A DNA stretch of 54,234 nucleotides from Pseudomonadota bacterium. Lineage in GTDB: Bacteria; Pseudomonadota; Gammaproteobacteria; Burkholderiales; Sulfuricellaceae. A program made the translations under genes and the position numbers. Shown here in pieces: positions 35,482-44,614 of this stretch. Under the pieces are notes generated by a model. That model was not told where the DNA came from, did not search any database, and was given only the letters and a program-made list of their open reading frames with translations. Each line of letters opens with the position of its first letter. The stretch's first letter is position 1. Location: positions 1-54,234 of the forward strand of contig JAJYXP010000045.1 of NCBI GenBank assembly GCA_021801705.1, read 5' to 3'.

Positions 35482-35587
35482 TCTACCTCTACCCACAATT
35501 CAGCGTCACCCGGCAACCGGAACATCCCCGGTTGGTGTAGCCATATTCAAGACTTCCAGGCGAAGTTTCATATAAGCGGAGCACATC

Positions 35588-37123
35588 ATGACAGACAAGC
35601 TAATCATATTCGACACCACCTTGCGCGACGGCGAGCAGAGTCCCGGCGCCTCGATGACCAAGGAAGAAAAGGTGCGCATTGCGCGGCAACTGGAGCGCAT
35701 GCGCGTGGACGTGATCGAGGCCGGCTTTCCGGCAGCCAGCAACGGCGATTTCGAGTCGGTCAAGGCGGTCGCGAGCAGCGTCAGGGACAGCACGGTGTGC
35801 GGCCTGGCGCGCGCCCTGGAGCGCGACATCGAGCGCGCCGGTGAGGCGATCAAACCGGCCGTATCCGGCCGCATCCACACCTTCATCGCCACCAGCCCGA
35901 TCCACATGGAAAAGAAGCTGCGCATGAGCCCGGATCAGGTGGTCGAACAGGCGGTTAAGGCGGTGAAGTGGGCGCGCAAATGGACCGACAACGTCGAGTT
36001 CTCGCCCGAGGACGCCGGACGCTCCGAGACGGATTTCCTGTGCCGCATCCTGGAGGCAGTGATCGAGGCCGGCGCCACGACCCTGAACATCCCCGACACC
36101 GTCGGCTACAACCTGCCGCAGCAGTTCGGCAACCTGATCGCCACCCTGCGCGAGCGCATTCCCAACTCCGGCAAGGCCATCTTCTCGGTGCACTGCCACA
36201 ACGACCTGGGGCTGGCGGTGGCCAATTCCCTGTCGGCGGTGCTGGCGGGCGCGCGCCAGGTGGAGTGCACCATCAACGGCCTGGGCGAGCGCGCAGGCAA
36301 TGCTGCGCTGGAAGAAATAGTCATGGCGGTACGCACGCGCCAGGACGTCTTTCCCTGCGATACCGGCATCGACACCACCCAGATCGTGCCGGCCAGCCGC
36401 CTGGTGTCGGGCATTACCGGCTTCGCGGTGCAGCCCAACAAGGCCATCGTCGGCGCCAATGCATTCGCCCATGAATCCGGCATCCATCAGGACGGCGTGC
36501 TCAAGCACCGCGAAACCTACGAGATCATGCGCGCCGAGGATGTCGGCTGGAGCGCGAACAAGATGGTGATGGGCAAGCATTCCGGCCGCAACGCCTTCCG
36601 CAGCCGCCTGGTGGAGCTCGGCATCCAGCTCGAATCCGAAGAGGCCCTCAATGCCGCCTTTGCCCGCTTCAAGGATCTCGCCGACAAGAAGCATGAAATC
36701 TTCGACGAGGATATCCATGCCCTGGTAAGCGACGAGGAGCAGGCGATGGTGCACGAGCAGTTCAAGCTGGTGTCCCTGCGCGTATGTTCCGAAACCGGCG
36801 AAACGCCTCATGCCCGCGTTACCATTAGCGATGGCGGCAAGGAAAAAGGCGCGGAAGCCGACGGCGGCGGTCCGGTCGATGCCTCGTTCAAGGCGATCGA
36901 GGCGATCGTCAAGAGCGGTACGGAGCTGCAACTCTACTCGGTCAACAACATCACCAGCGGCACCGATGCCCAGGGCGAAGTCACGGTGCGGCTGTCCAAG
37001 GGCGGGCGCATCGTCAACGGCCAGGGGGCGGATACCGACATCGTGATTGCCTCGGCCAAGGCTTACCTGAATGCGCTTAACAAGCTGGCGGAGAAGCTGG
37101 AGCGAGTGAATCCGCAGGTCTGA
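35588..37123 (+). CDS. leuA: 2-isopropylmalate synthase
   Basis: 511 residues. [20 protein letters not shown] (catalytic Arg and metal-binding Asp), [14 protein letters not shown] (metal His pair), [15 protein letters not shown], and [13 protein letters not shown]. The C-terminal 120 residues form the leucine-binding regulatory domain, so the enzyme should be feedback-inhibited. First committed step of leucine synthesis. ATG after AGCGGAG. Normally adjacent to pssA in relatives. Confidence 0.97.
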   Translation: MTDKLIIFDTTLRDGEQSPGASMTKEEKVRIARQLERMRVDVIEAGFPAASNGDFESVKAVASSVRDSTVCGLARALERDIERAGEAIKPAVSGRIHTFIATSPIHMEKKLRMSPDQVVEQAVKAVKWARKWTDNVEFSPEDAGRSETDFLCRILEAVIEAGATTLNIPDTVGYNLPQQFGNLIATLRERIPNSGKAIFSVHCHNDLGLAVANSLSAVLAGARQVECTINGLGERAGNAALEEIVMAVRTRQDVFPCDTGIDTTQIVPASRLVSGITGFAVQPNKAIVGANAFAHESGIHQDGVLKHRETYEIMRAEDVGWSANKMVMGKHSGRNAFRSRLVELGIQLESEEALNAAFARFKDLADKKHEIFDEDIHALVSDEEQAMVHEQFKLVSLRVCSETGETPHARVTISDGGKEKGAEADGGGPVDASFKAIEAIVKSGTELQLYSVNNITSGTDAQGEVTVRLSKGGRIVNGQGADTDIVIASAKAYLNALNKLAEKLERVNPQV

Positions 37124-37129
37124 TCAAGC

Positions 37130-37205
37130 AGGGTGGGCACGACTTTGTGCCCACGCGGTCAGCGGAGGTTATTTCCGCGTGGGCACAAAGTCGTGCCCAC
37201 CCTAC
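37130..37205. repeat. Palindromic element, copy B
   Basis: Near-identical to 4980-5058: ends AGGGTGGGCACGAC and GTCGTGCCCACCCTAC with the same inner TGCCCACGCGGTCAGCGGAG core. It covers the 3' end of the DUF2069 gene. Confidence 0.85.
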
Positions 37206-37566
37206 CAAGCTTGTCCGGAATTAACCTATGTGCGGCTGGCCGGGCGTAAAAAACGGTGCTGAAAAAGAATACTACCGTCAGTGCAATTTCCACTCCCGCC
37301 AGCGTCGCCGACCACCCTTTGTCGCTCATGGCGCGTACCACGCCTTCGGTGAGGTAAAGCAGGATCAGCATCGAGGCCCACTGGTAAGTGTAGCGTTTGC
37401 CGCGCAGGATGCCGGGTAATGGCAGCAGCAGCGGCAGCACCTTGAAGACCAGGGATGATCCGCCGGGGCGCAGCGGTGCGAGCCACAATTCCCAGGCGAC
37501 GCAGAGGAAGATCAGCGCGATCAGGCTGACGATGCTGCCATAGTGGAGTATTGCGGTTCTGTTCAC
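37159..37566 (-). CDS. DUF2069 membrane protein with repeat-encoded tail
   Basis: 135 residues. Four membrane helices (about 10-28, 38-52, 65-80, 88-108) in the DUF2069 pattern: small proteins with WELWLAPLRPGG, LPLPGILRGKRYTYQWASML, and LTEGVVRAMSD. Function unknown. From about residue 118 the sequence (LGRVGTTLCPRGNNLR) is encoded by the palindrome at 37130-37205, so the natural end was near YARPAAHRLI. Its start overlaps the HugZ-like stop by 4 bp. Confidence 0.85.
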   Translation of the reverse strand: MNRTAILHYGSIVSLIALIFLCVAWELWLAPLRPGGSSLVFKVLPLLLPLPGILRGKRYTYQWASMLILLYLTEGVVRAMSDKGWSATLAGVEIALTVVFFFSTVFYARPAAHRLIPDKLGRVGTTLCPRGNNLR

Positions 37567-38267
37567 ACAACGTTTTCCTGCATCATTTTCGCTAGCACCG
37601 CGCCAGCTTGCGCGGCATTGATGACGGTATCCGGAAAGTCGAAGCGCAGCAACTGGCCATCCGCCAGGATGTCGAAACCATCGCAGTCGATTCCCACCAT
37701 GGCGGCGTCACCGGCGCCCATGCCGTAGTAGGTGCGGCAGAAGAATTGCAGGTCCCCGGCCTGGTCACGATTGAAGCGGGCAAGAAATGCTTCTTCCTCC
37801 CGTGCCAGGGAGTTTTGCGGCGGCAGGATGTCGCCGGGCGCGATCCAGCGCGCTTCACCGAAACCGCCGATATAGCGCAGGGTGACGGGCTCGAGGCGGT
37901 AAAAACCGAAATCCAGCGCGAAATATTGCTCCGTGTTGGGGAAGAAGCGCAGGTAGCGTGCCTGGAGTATCGCCGTGGTTTCAATGCGTACCGCTTCACC
38001 CACCAGGGTGAGACGCTCTCCGGCCTGGACATCGTTCGACTGTTCATGCACCAGCAAGCTCGCGCGCGGATCCTGTTCGATGTTGCGGGTATGTTCCGCC
38101 AGCCTGCTGATCAGGAACATCGGCCTGGCATCATGATCGGCCAGGCAGGATACCACCGAGCCGAATGGGTAGCCGCCGAGTTTGTGGGAGAGCGTGGAGA
38201 GCAGTCCGGTATGCTCTGCGCGCAGCAGTCTGCGCGCCTGTTTCGTGACGGAGGCGGGTGATATCAT
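37563..38267 (-). CDS. HugZ-like FMN-binding/pyridoxamine-phosphate-oxidase-fold protein
   Basis: 234 residues. N-terminal split-barrel flavin domain (SVVSCLADHDARPMFLISRLAEHTRNIEQDP, ARASLLVHE...). The C-terminal DUF2470-like region contains ALDFGFYRLEPVTLRYIGGFGEARWI and ends in VGIDCDGFDILADGQLLRFDFP. This is the HugZ/heme-utilisation type found widely without heme-uptake genes. Starts at ATG with GGAGGCGGGTGAT upstream. Operon with the DUF2069 gene. Confidence 0.85.
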   Translation of the reverse strand: MISPASVTKQARRLLRAEHTGLLSTLSHKLGGYPFGSVVSCLADHDARPMFLISRLAEHTRNIEQDPRASLLVHEQSNDVQAGERLTLVGEAVRIETTAILQARYLRFFPNTEQYFALDFGFYRLEPVTLRYIGGFGEARWIAPGDILPPQNSLAREEEAFLARFNRDQAGDLQFFCRTYYGMGAGDAAMVGIDCDGFDILADGQLLRFDFPDTVINAAQAGAVLAKMMQENVV

Positions 38268-38360
38268 GGGAGAGCCTTTGCCGCCGGCACGCCGGTTGAT
38301 CCGGGGTTGTGTATCTCATGCATGGTGGATATCTCCTTTTCCAATATAATAACGTAATTC

Positions 38361-39575
38361 ATGCGCAAGAACTTTTCTCACCTCATCCCCTTTCTGCGTT
38401 TCGTGCGGCGGCGGTTCAAGGAAGACCGGAGCACCCAGTTTGCCGCGAGCCTGACCTACACGACATTGCTGGCGCTGGTGCCTGTCATCACCATCGCGCT
38501 GACGGTGTTTTCCGCGTTTCCGGTGTTCAGCAGCTTGATGACCCAGCTCAAGCTGTTCATCCTGAGCAATTTTGTTCCGGCCTCGGCGGGCAAGATCATC
38601 TCTGTGTATATGCTGCAATTCTCCGAGAAAGCGGCGAACCTCACCGCATTGGGGGTCGTGCTGCTGGGCGTGACCGCGTTCATGCTGATGCACACCATCG
38701 ACCAGGCCTTCAATGTGATCTGGCGCGTGCGCCGCAAGCGCCCGCTGGTTCAGCGTTTCCTGATCTACTGGGCGGCGCTGACCCTCGGGCCGCTGCTGAT
38801 CGGGGCCAGTCTTTCCCTGACGTCCTACCTGGTGAGCCTTTCACTGGGGCTGGTGAGGGACATTCCTCTGATCGGTATCATTACCCTGAAGATGGTGCCG
38901 ATAGTGCTGACCATTGTTTCCTTCGCGCTGCTTTACATGATTGTTCCAAGCCGCACCGTATCGCCGCGCCACGCTTTGACCGGCGGGTTGCTGGCGGGGC
39001 TCGCCTTCGAGCTGATGAAGAAGGCATTTACGCTTTATGTGACGCATTTCCCCGCCTATACCCTGGTGTACGGGGCCTTCGCCAGTGTTCCCATATTTCT
39101 TGTCTGGGTTTATCTTTCCTGGCTGGTGGTGCTGTCCGGTGCGGTGATAACCGCAGCGCTTCCAAACTGGGGCAGCGCTATCCGTCAGCGCGAGGCGGTT
39201 GCCGGACAGGCGTTCTTCTCTGCGCTGTCCATTCTTCAGGCGTTGTGCAAGGCGCAGCAAAGCGGCGACACTGTCAGCCTGCGGCGCTTGCAAGGCGAGT
39301 CGGAACTGGGGCCGGATGATGCCGAGGACATCCTCGACCGGCTGATTGCTTGCGGCTGGGTGGGCAGTGTGGAAGGCGGCGGCTGGACGCTGATCCGGAG
39401 CGCGGACGCCATCAGGATCGCCGATGTTTACCGCGTTTTCGTGTTCGATCCCGATCAGGCCCGTGCCGCGCCGGGCGGAGGGGATAAGAGGAAAGGCGTT
39501 GTATTGGCGGGTCTCGTGGCGAGGCTCGATGAAGCATTGAGACTTTCCCTGAAAGATTTATTTACTGCCACTTAG
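38361..39575 (+). CDS. YihY/BrkB-family membrane protein
   Basis: 404 residues. Six membrane helices in the first 260 residues, with ASLTYTTLLALVPVITIALT, MLMHTIDQAFNVIWRVRRKR, VYGAFASVPIFLVWVYLSW. A cytosolic C-terminal winged-helix-like part (SLRRLQGESELGPDDAEDILDRLI) is common in the betaproteobacterial form. The old name ribonuclease BN is wrong for this family; the function is unknown. ATG at 38361. Confidence 0.9.
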   Translation: MRKNFSHLIPFLRFVRRRFKEDRSTQFAASLTYTTLLALVPVITIALTVFSAFPVFSSLMTQLKLFILSNFVPASAGKIISVYMLQFSEKAANLTALGVVLLGVTAFMLMHTIDQAFNVIWRVRRKRPLVQRFLIYWAALTLGPLLIGASLSLTSYLVSLSLGLVRDIPLIGIITLKMVPIVLTIVSFALLYMIVPSRTVSPRHALTGGLLAGLAFELMKKAFTLYVTHFPAYTLVYGAFASVPIFLVWVYLSWLVVLSGAVITAALPNWGSAIRQREAVAGQAFFSALSILQALCKAQQSGDTVSLRRLQGESELGPDDAEDILDRLIACGWVGSVEGGGWTLIRSADAIRIADVYRVFVFDPDQARAAPGGGDKRKGVVLAGLVARLDEALRLSLKDLFTAT

Positions 39576-39620
39576 GGCCTGTTAAGCATTAAGTGTAACA
39601 CTTAATGCTTAACAGGCCCT
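39574..39620. terminator. Perfect 47-nt palindrome between convergent genes
   Basis: A 23-bp stem, AGGGCCTGTTAAGCATTAAG... (39574-39596), with its exact inverse at 39598-39620 and one central base. It spans precisely from the YihY stop to the PilZ-like stop, and could serve both strands. Confidence 0.7.
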
Positions 39621-41179
39621 TAGCTCCGGCTGAACTCGAAACGTTCGAAACCCGCGGTTTGCTCTACCAGCTTGACGGCACGGATGGTATGGGTTGTGCC
39701 GCCGCCGGATTCAAGCAGCAACTCGCGTTGCGGGCTGAAGGTTCCGCGCGGTGCAATCAGGGTTTCCGGCTGCTTGAGCAGGGGGGTTTCAGGCAGCAGC
39801 AGGGCCGCCTGGAAGGTTTCCGCAGGACCGGCGATGGAAGGCATGACCCTGACCGGATCGGCTTTGGGGGCCAGGAGCTGTGTGCCGATTTCGAGATGGT
39901 CGGCTTTTTCGCTCTTCGCCCAGCGCACAACGCCGATGCGCCATACGTTGCTGCCCTCTTCCTTCAGTCCAATGGCGCAGCCTGGGCGGATGTGCCCCAC
40001 GATCTTGGAAGATCCGCGCAGTGACAAGCCGCCAGCGCTTTCATTGACGATCAGCCACTTGTCGGAGGCGAATCTCGGGCTCCTGGCCGGCAGGGTAGAC
40101 GAGAGACCGGTTTCGTTGCCTGCATGGTGCCCGCCTGAAAAATGGTGCAGCGCCGGCAGTCCGATGCATACTTCGGTGCTGGAAATGTTTGGCGTGCGGT
40201 TGAAAACGCGTTTGGGGGCCGCCGACCAGTGCTTGAGCAGGTGCTGCAACAGCTTCCTGTAGCCGGAACCTTTTGCGGCTTCGGGAAGACGCAGGGTTTT
40301 CGGCGAGTCCCCCGCTTTCAGCCTTTCGAGGTGGTGGTGCAGGGCGTGCGCCAACTCCAGCGTGTTGAGCAGAATGTCGTTGCGATTGTCGACCTCGTCG
40401 AGGTTCTGCAGGGCGCTCTTGGGCGGGTTGTCGCTGTTGGTTTTTACCAGGAACAAGCCGACAGGATTGGCGCTTTGTACGAAAGTCTGAAGTTGCGCCA
40501 GATCGCCGAATAATGCCAGGTAATCCAGAATTTGTTCGACTTCGCCCTGATTCAGGTGGTAGGGGTTTGCCAGCGAGAGCAGCAGGGGTTGCTTGTAAAC
40601 CAGGCCGATGCTGCTTTCTCCGTCACCGTCCGCAACGGATTCGGTGACAATTCCCTGCTCGATGCCAAAGCGAAAAATCTGGTGAATCTCGAACCAGATG
40701 CCGGAGGGGGTCGGCGCATAGGTCTGGTAGCAGATAGCCAGTATCCGGCTTAAAGCGGATATGGCGCGTTGCGCCGCCACCTGCGGGATTTTTCCCTTGC
40801 CGAAACTGATGCGCTTGTTCTGGTAATCCAGCAGGATGATCTTGTAGCCGTTGGCCAACTCGACCTGCAGTTGACTTGCCAGCTCGGCCATCTTCCTGTT
40901 TTTATCCGGCAGCGGCAGGCGCGCGGCAACAAACTGTTCTTCCATGGCCGGCAGCAGTTTGAGGATAACATCACGGTATAATTCGAGCAGTTTGAGGCGC
41001 GTTTCCATCGCGACTTTCTGCTGGTTCAACGCGCCGAGCTCATCTTTCAGGGCGCCTGAAACCTCGGGCAGATTGGTCAGGGGCAGGGTGTCCAGCCATT
41101 CTTTCAGGTGTTTCGGACGCGTTTCGACTGTCAGGTCTTCAGCCTGATTGAGCGCAGGTACAGTCAGCGTTAACGGCAT
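39620..41179 (-). CDS. PilZ-domain-like protein
   Basis: 519 residues from ATG 41179, just after GGGGAATTC; the frame remains open upstream to 41539 but that part is promoter DNA. A helical N-terminal region (about 1-300), then a C-terminal beta-rich part: SDKWLIVNESAGGLSLRGSS, GCAIGLKEEGSNVWRIGVVRW, HLEIGTQLLAP. That pattern resembles PilZ domains, although a clear RxxxR c-di-GMP motif is not obvious (RSPRFASDK is the closest). Soluble. Divergent from the thioredoxin/TolC operon. A c-di-GMP response role is possible. Confidence 0.7.
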   Translation of the reverse strand: MPLTLTVPALNQAEDLTVETRPKHLKEWLDTLPLTNLPEVSGALKDELGALNQQKVAMETRLKLLELYRDVILKLLPAMEEQFVAARLPLPDKNRKMAELASQLQVELANGYKIILLDYQNKRISFGKGKIPQVAAQRAISALSRILAICYQTYAPTPSGIWFEIHQIFRFGIEQGIVTESVADGDGESSIGLVYKQPLLLSLANPYHLNQGEVEQILDYLALFGDLAQLQTFVQSANPVGLFLVKTNSDNPPKSALQNLDEVDNRNDILLNTLELAHALHHHLERLKAGDSPKTLRLPEAAKGSGYRKLLQHLLKHWSAAPKRVFNRTPNISSTEVCIGLPALHHFSGGHHAGNETGLSSTLPARSPRFASDKWLIVNESAGGLSLRGSSKIVGHIRPGCAIGLKEEGSNVWRIGVVRWAKSEKADHLEIGTQLLAPKADPVRVMPSIAGPAETFQAALLLPETPLLKQPETLIAPRGTFSPQRELLLESGGGTTHTIRAVKLVEQTAGFERFEFSRS

Positions 41180-41225
41180 AGTAGGAATTCCCCGGGGTTT
41201 GCGATTTTTCTTGCTGGATAAGCGA

Positions 41226-41254
41226 ATTTTAGAAACAATCGGGTTTTTTGTAAA
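41226..41254 (-). promoter_or_regulatory. Candidate promoter for the PilZ-like gene
   Basis: On the minus strand TTTACA (41254-41249), 17 bp, TAAAAT (41231-41226), 47 bp before the ATG. The remainder of the divergent gap to 41450 shows only small GTGC..GCAC hairpins. Confidence 0.5.
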
Positions 41255-41450
41255 ATAAACATTTATGGCCGGCACCGCTGGTTCATCGTGCTGCACGGTG
41301 CACCCGTGTGTGTGCTTTCGCACAATTGAGTTATTGTACGGGATTTGCGGTGCTTGTGCTGAGCACATTGGCACGTTTCCGGATAACAGGCTGTAGCGGA
41401 AAGCCACGGGGCGGAGCGGGTAGAAACAAAACATGGAGAGAATTGATTTG

Positions 41451-41906
41451 ATGCGACGCATAGTAGTTGCTTTGTGCATGATATTGTTTGCAAGCGCCGC
41501 GATGGCGGAAAATTTTTCCTTCAAGGATATCGCGGGCAAGCAGCATAACCTGGGCGACTACCGGGGGAAGTGGGTACTGGTAAATTTCTGGGCAACCTGG
41601 TGTCCGCCCTGCCTGGCTGAAATTCCGGACCTGATCGCGCTGCACGACCAGCATAAGAGCAAGGACCTTGCAGTGATCGGGATCGCCATGGAATACAGCA
41701 ACCCCGGGCTGGTGACCGATTTTGCCAGGAGCAGGCGGATTACCTATCCCGTGGCGCTGGGCAATGATGAAATCGCGGCGCAGATCGGCCCCGTGAAAGG
41801 CCTGCCGACGACCTATCTGTTCAATCCGCAAGGCAAGATCGTGGCGCACAACGTGGGCTCGGTGACGAAGGAAGCGGTGGAAAACTTTATGGCCAGGAAC
41901 AAATAA
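41451..41906 (+). CDS. TlpA/ResA-type periplasmic thioredoxin
   Basis: 151 residues from ATG 41451 (GGAGAG upstream; ATG 41433 also possible). Signal peptide to MAMA-ENFSF (about residue 19). Redox motif FWATWCPPC with Cys51 and Cys54, cis-Pro loop GLPTTYLFNPQGK. Reduces disulfides in the periplasm, as in cytochrome c maturation. First gene of a run with another thioredoxin-fold gene, tolC and an adaptor. Confidence 0.9.
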   Translation: MRRIVVALCMILFASAAMAENFSFKDIAGKQHNLGDYRGKWVLVNFWATWCPPCLAEIPDLIALHDQHKSKDLAVIGIAMEYSNPGLVTDFARSRRITYPVALGNDEIAAQIGPVKGLPTTYLFNPQGKIVAHNVGSVTKEAVENFMARNK

Positions 41907-41920
41907 CAAGGAGGCTCAGC

Positions 41921-42433
41921 ATGCTGAAACACTTCGTCGTGGCGTTGCTGCTGCTTTTCGCGGGAACCGGGCTGGCCGAAACACGCGATGGGCAGCTTTT
42001 TTTCGACCAGAACCTGGGCGACTTCAAGGCGGAACTCTCAGCCGCGCGCAAAGAGGGAAAGACCGGCATTCTGCTGATGTACGAAATAGACGATTGCCCG
42101 TTCTGCCACCGCATGAAGGAAACCATCCTCAGCCAGCCGGAAGTGCAGGACTATTTCCGCCAGAAATTTACCATTTTCAGCATAGACATAAACGGCGACA
42201 ACGCCCTGGTGGATTTTGCCGGCAAGGCGACCACCGAAAAGAAATTCGCCGCCGAGCAGCGGGTGCGCGCCACCCCGGTCTTCGCCTTTTACGATCTTGA
42301 GGGCCGGCAGATGACACGCTTCACCGGCACGGCCAGGGACGTGAACGAATTCATGCAGTTGGGCCGCTATGTTGTCGAGGGCGCCTGGAAATCCATGCCC
42401 TTTGCCAAGTACAAGCAGCAAGCGGTGAAATGA
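41921..42433 (+). CDS. SoxW-like thioredoxin-fold periplasmic protein
   Basis: 170 residues. Signal peptide to GLAE (about 19). Redox motif YEIDDCPFCHRMKE (Cys59, Cys62) and the cis-Pro site RVRATPVFAFYD. This thioredoxin_2/DsbC-like type with CPFC is close to SoxW. 14 bp after the TlpA gene, ATG after AAGGAGG. It overlaps the tolC-like gene by ATGA. Likely a disulfide reductase for an exported partner. Confidence 0.85.
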   Translation: MLKHFVVALLLLFAGTGLAETRDGQLFFDQNLGDFKAELSAARKEGKTGILLMYEIDDCPFCHRMKETILSQPEVQDYFRQKFTIFSIDINGDNALVDFAGKATTEKKFAAEQRVRATPVFAFYDLEGRQMTRFTGTARDVNEFMQLGRYVVEGAWKSMPFAKYKQQAVK

Positions 42434-43722
42434 CGCTTGCCCGGCTCGGACTCGCCCTGGCGCTGGTGGTTTGGCTGATGCCGGGTAGTCTGGCTGCGCC
42501 TGCCGGCAAGCGCCTTACGCTCGCCGAGGCGCTTGCGGCGGCGGACTCGGCGCATCCCGACCTGATGCTGGCAGAGGCCGAGCGGGCCGTGGCCCTGGCC
42601 GAGCAGGAGGCGGCCGCCTCGCGCAGCGATCTCTCCGTCAACCTCGAGGCGGGCCTGCGCCGAGCGCGCCCCTCCACCGGACCGGACAGCAGCCTTTCCG
42701 ACAATACCCTCAAGCTCAATGCGCGCAAGAACCTCTACGATTTCGGCCGTACCGCCTTGTCCGAGCAGGCGGCCAAGGCGGTGGTGGAAGCGCGCGAGAA
42801 TGGGCTGCTGGAGGCGCGTGACCGGCGACGGATCGAGGTGATGGCGCGGTTTTTCAATGTGCTGGCGGCGGACCTGCAGCTTGCCACGGACAGCGAATTC
42901 ACGGCTGTAGCCTATGTCAGCGCCGAGAATGCCCGCGACCGCGCCAAGGTCGGCCAGGTTTCCGCGGCGGACATCGCGGAGCTTGAACACCGTTACCAGG
43001 AAGCGGCGCTCAGGCGCAACGCCAGCCAGGCGCGGACCCGTCTTGCCCGGGCGCAACTGGCCAGCGCCATGAACCAGCCCGGCCTGCTTGCGGCAGAGCT
43101 GGAAGATCCGGAACTCGCGACCAACAACCGGAGCGTGCCGGAATACGAGGCCTTGCTGCCCGTGATGCGGGCGCACAATCCCCGCATCCGTGCCCAACTG
43201 GCGCTGCTCGATGCCGCGCGGCAGCGCATGGAAGCGCTGCGCGCCGATAATTCCCCGATGCTGGATGCCGAAATCGAAGCGGCCGGCTATAGCAGGGAAA
43301 CGGCCTCCCGCGACCATTTGCGTGCCGGTGTGGTGCTGACCTGGCCGCTATACCAGGGCCGGCGCGTGTCGGCGCAGCTGGCGCGGGAGCAGGCCTTGTT
43401 TCACAAGCTTCAGGCCGAGACCGGCAAGCTCGGGATGGATCTGGCCGATAGCCTTCTCGAGGTGTGGTCGGAGCTGGAGCAATTGCAGCGCAGCGTGCGT
43501 GCGGCGGCCAGGAAACAGGTCGAGTATCGCGACCTGGCTCTGGACAGGGCGCGCGGGCAGTATGAAGTGGAGTTGAAGACCAATCTGGGGGATGCCATGG
43601 CAGCGACGATGGAGGCAAAGCTGCGCGAGCGCAGAACCGAATATCAACTGGCGCTGGCTTTTGCGCGCCTGGAGGCATTGCTGGGCAAACCGCTGGAGGA
43701 AGAGGGACAGGTGCAGAAATGA
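42430..43722 (+). CDS. TolC-family outer-membrane efflux protein
   Basis: 430 residues. Signal peptide to LAAPA (about 23). Then LTLAEALAAADSAHPDLMLA, the TolC repeat start, and two coiled-coil halves with heptads such as LGKPLEEE at the end. No lipobox. Overlaps both neighbours by 4 bp. Forms the outer-membrane channel for a pump, which is not encoded here. Confidence 0.9.
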   Translation: MTLARLGLALALVVWLMPGSLAAPAGKRLTLAEALAAADSAHPDLMLAEAERAVALAEQEAAASRSDLSVNLEAGLRRARPSTGPDSSLSDNTLKLNARKNLYDFGRTALSEQAAKAVVEARENGLLEARDRRRIEVMARFFNVLAADLQLATDSEFTAVAYVSAENARDRAKVGQVSAADIAELEHRYQEAALRRNASQARTRLARAQLASAMNQPGLLAAELEDPELATNNRSVPEYEALLPVMRAHNPRIRAQLALLDAARQRMEALRADNSPMLDAEIEAAGYSRETASRDHLRAGVVLTWPLYQGRRVSAQLAREQALFHKLQAETGKLGMDLADSLLEVWSELEQLQRSVRAAARKQVEYRDLALDRARGQYEVELKTNLGDAMAATMEAKLRERRTEYQLALAFARLEALLGKPLEEEGQVQK

Positions 43723-44486
43723 ATAAATGGATATGGGCGGGGGTCTTGTGGGCCGTAGCGGGAACTGTCCTGGCGGCGGATGTTGCCGCAACGCTGATAT
43801 GGTCTCAGCGGGTGGAGCTGTCGCCGCGCGTATCCGGTATCGTGCGCGCAGTCGGCGTGAAGGCCGGTGACCGGGTGAAGAAGGGGCAAGAGCTGCTCGT
43901 CCTGGATGCGGGTATTTACGAGGCCGGGGTGATGCAGGCTCGTGCCGCAGTGGCCCGCTACAGCGAGGAACTGCTTGAGGCCGAACGGGATCTCAAGCGC
44001 ACCCAGGAGCTCTTCGACCGCACCGTGATTGCCATGACCGAGCTGGACCAGGCCAAGCTGCGCCTGGCCCGTGCCAGAGCGCAACGGGACGGCGCACGGG
44101 CGCAGCTTGTGCGGGCGCAGAAAGATCTGGCGGACAGCGCGCTGCGCGCGCCTTTCGACGCCGTGGTGGTGGCGCGGCTCGCAGAGCCGGGCCAGTACGC
44201 CGCGGTCGGCCTCCAGCCCCAGCCTTTGCTGATTCTGGCCAAGGCGGGAGAGATGCTGGCACAGGCCGGCCTGACGGAAGAACAGGCCGGGCGCCTGAAG
44301 CCGGGGCAGGCGGTCAGCGTGACCGTCGCCCAACAGAAATATGCCGGCAGTGTCAGAAATATCGGCCTGGAACCAGTCGCTGGCAGCAGGGAGAAGGGCG
44401 GGGCAATTTACAGCGTGGATTTTGTATTCCCGAGCGGGGATGCCATCCTGCGGGCGGGCGCACAGGCGCTCGTGACGCTGCCCTGA
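43719..44486 (+). CDS. Periplasmic adaptor (HlyD/MFP family)
   Basis: 255 residues. Signal peptide to LAADV. The lipoyl-like half ELSPRVSGIVRAVGVKAGDRVKKGQELL, a coiled-coil hairpin (about 70-130), the second half APFDAVVVARLAEPGQ, then the beta-barrel (GRLKPGQAVSVTVAQQ). Short for an RND adaptor. No RND, ABC or MFS pump gene follows, so the partner must be elsewhere. Confidence 0.88.
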   Translation: MNKWIWAGVLWAVAGTVLAADVAATLIWSQRVELSPRVSGIVRAVGVKAGDRVKKGQELLVLDAGIYEAGVMQARAAVARYSEELLEAERDLKRTQELFDRTVIAMTELDQAKLRLARARAQRDGARAQLVRAQKDLADSALRAPFDAVVVARLAEPGQYAAVGLQPQPLLILAKAGEMLAQAGLTEEQAGRLKPGQAVSVTVAQQKYAGSVRNIGLEPVAGSREKGGAIYSVDFVFPSGDAILRAGAQALVTLP

Positions 44487-44512
44487 ACCAGACTGGCTGG
44501 AACGAGAAAAAA

Positions 44513-44575
44513 GTAATGAGTAATGGGTGATGGGAAAAATCGTGGTGCGCCAGTGATTTTTCCATCACCTATTTC
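44513..44575. repeat. Short repeat in the MFP/transglycosylase gap
   Basis: GTAATGAGTAATGGGTGATG (44514-44533), also in the ilvC-psd gap, and an imperfect inverse ending TTTTTCCATCACCTATT. Confidence 0.6.
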
Positions 44576-44614
44576 TTCCTCTGCCAGTCAGGAAGCCGCA
44601 GATTTCCCCGTCGG

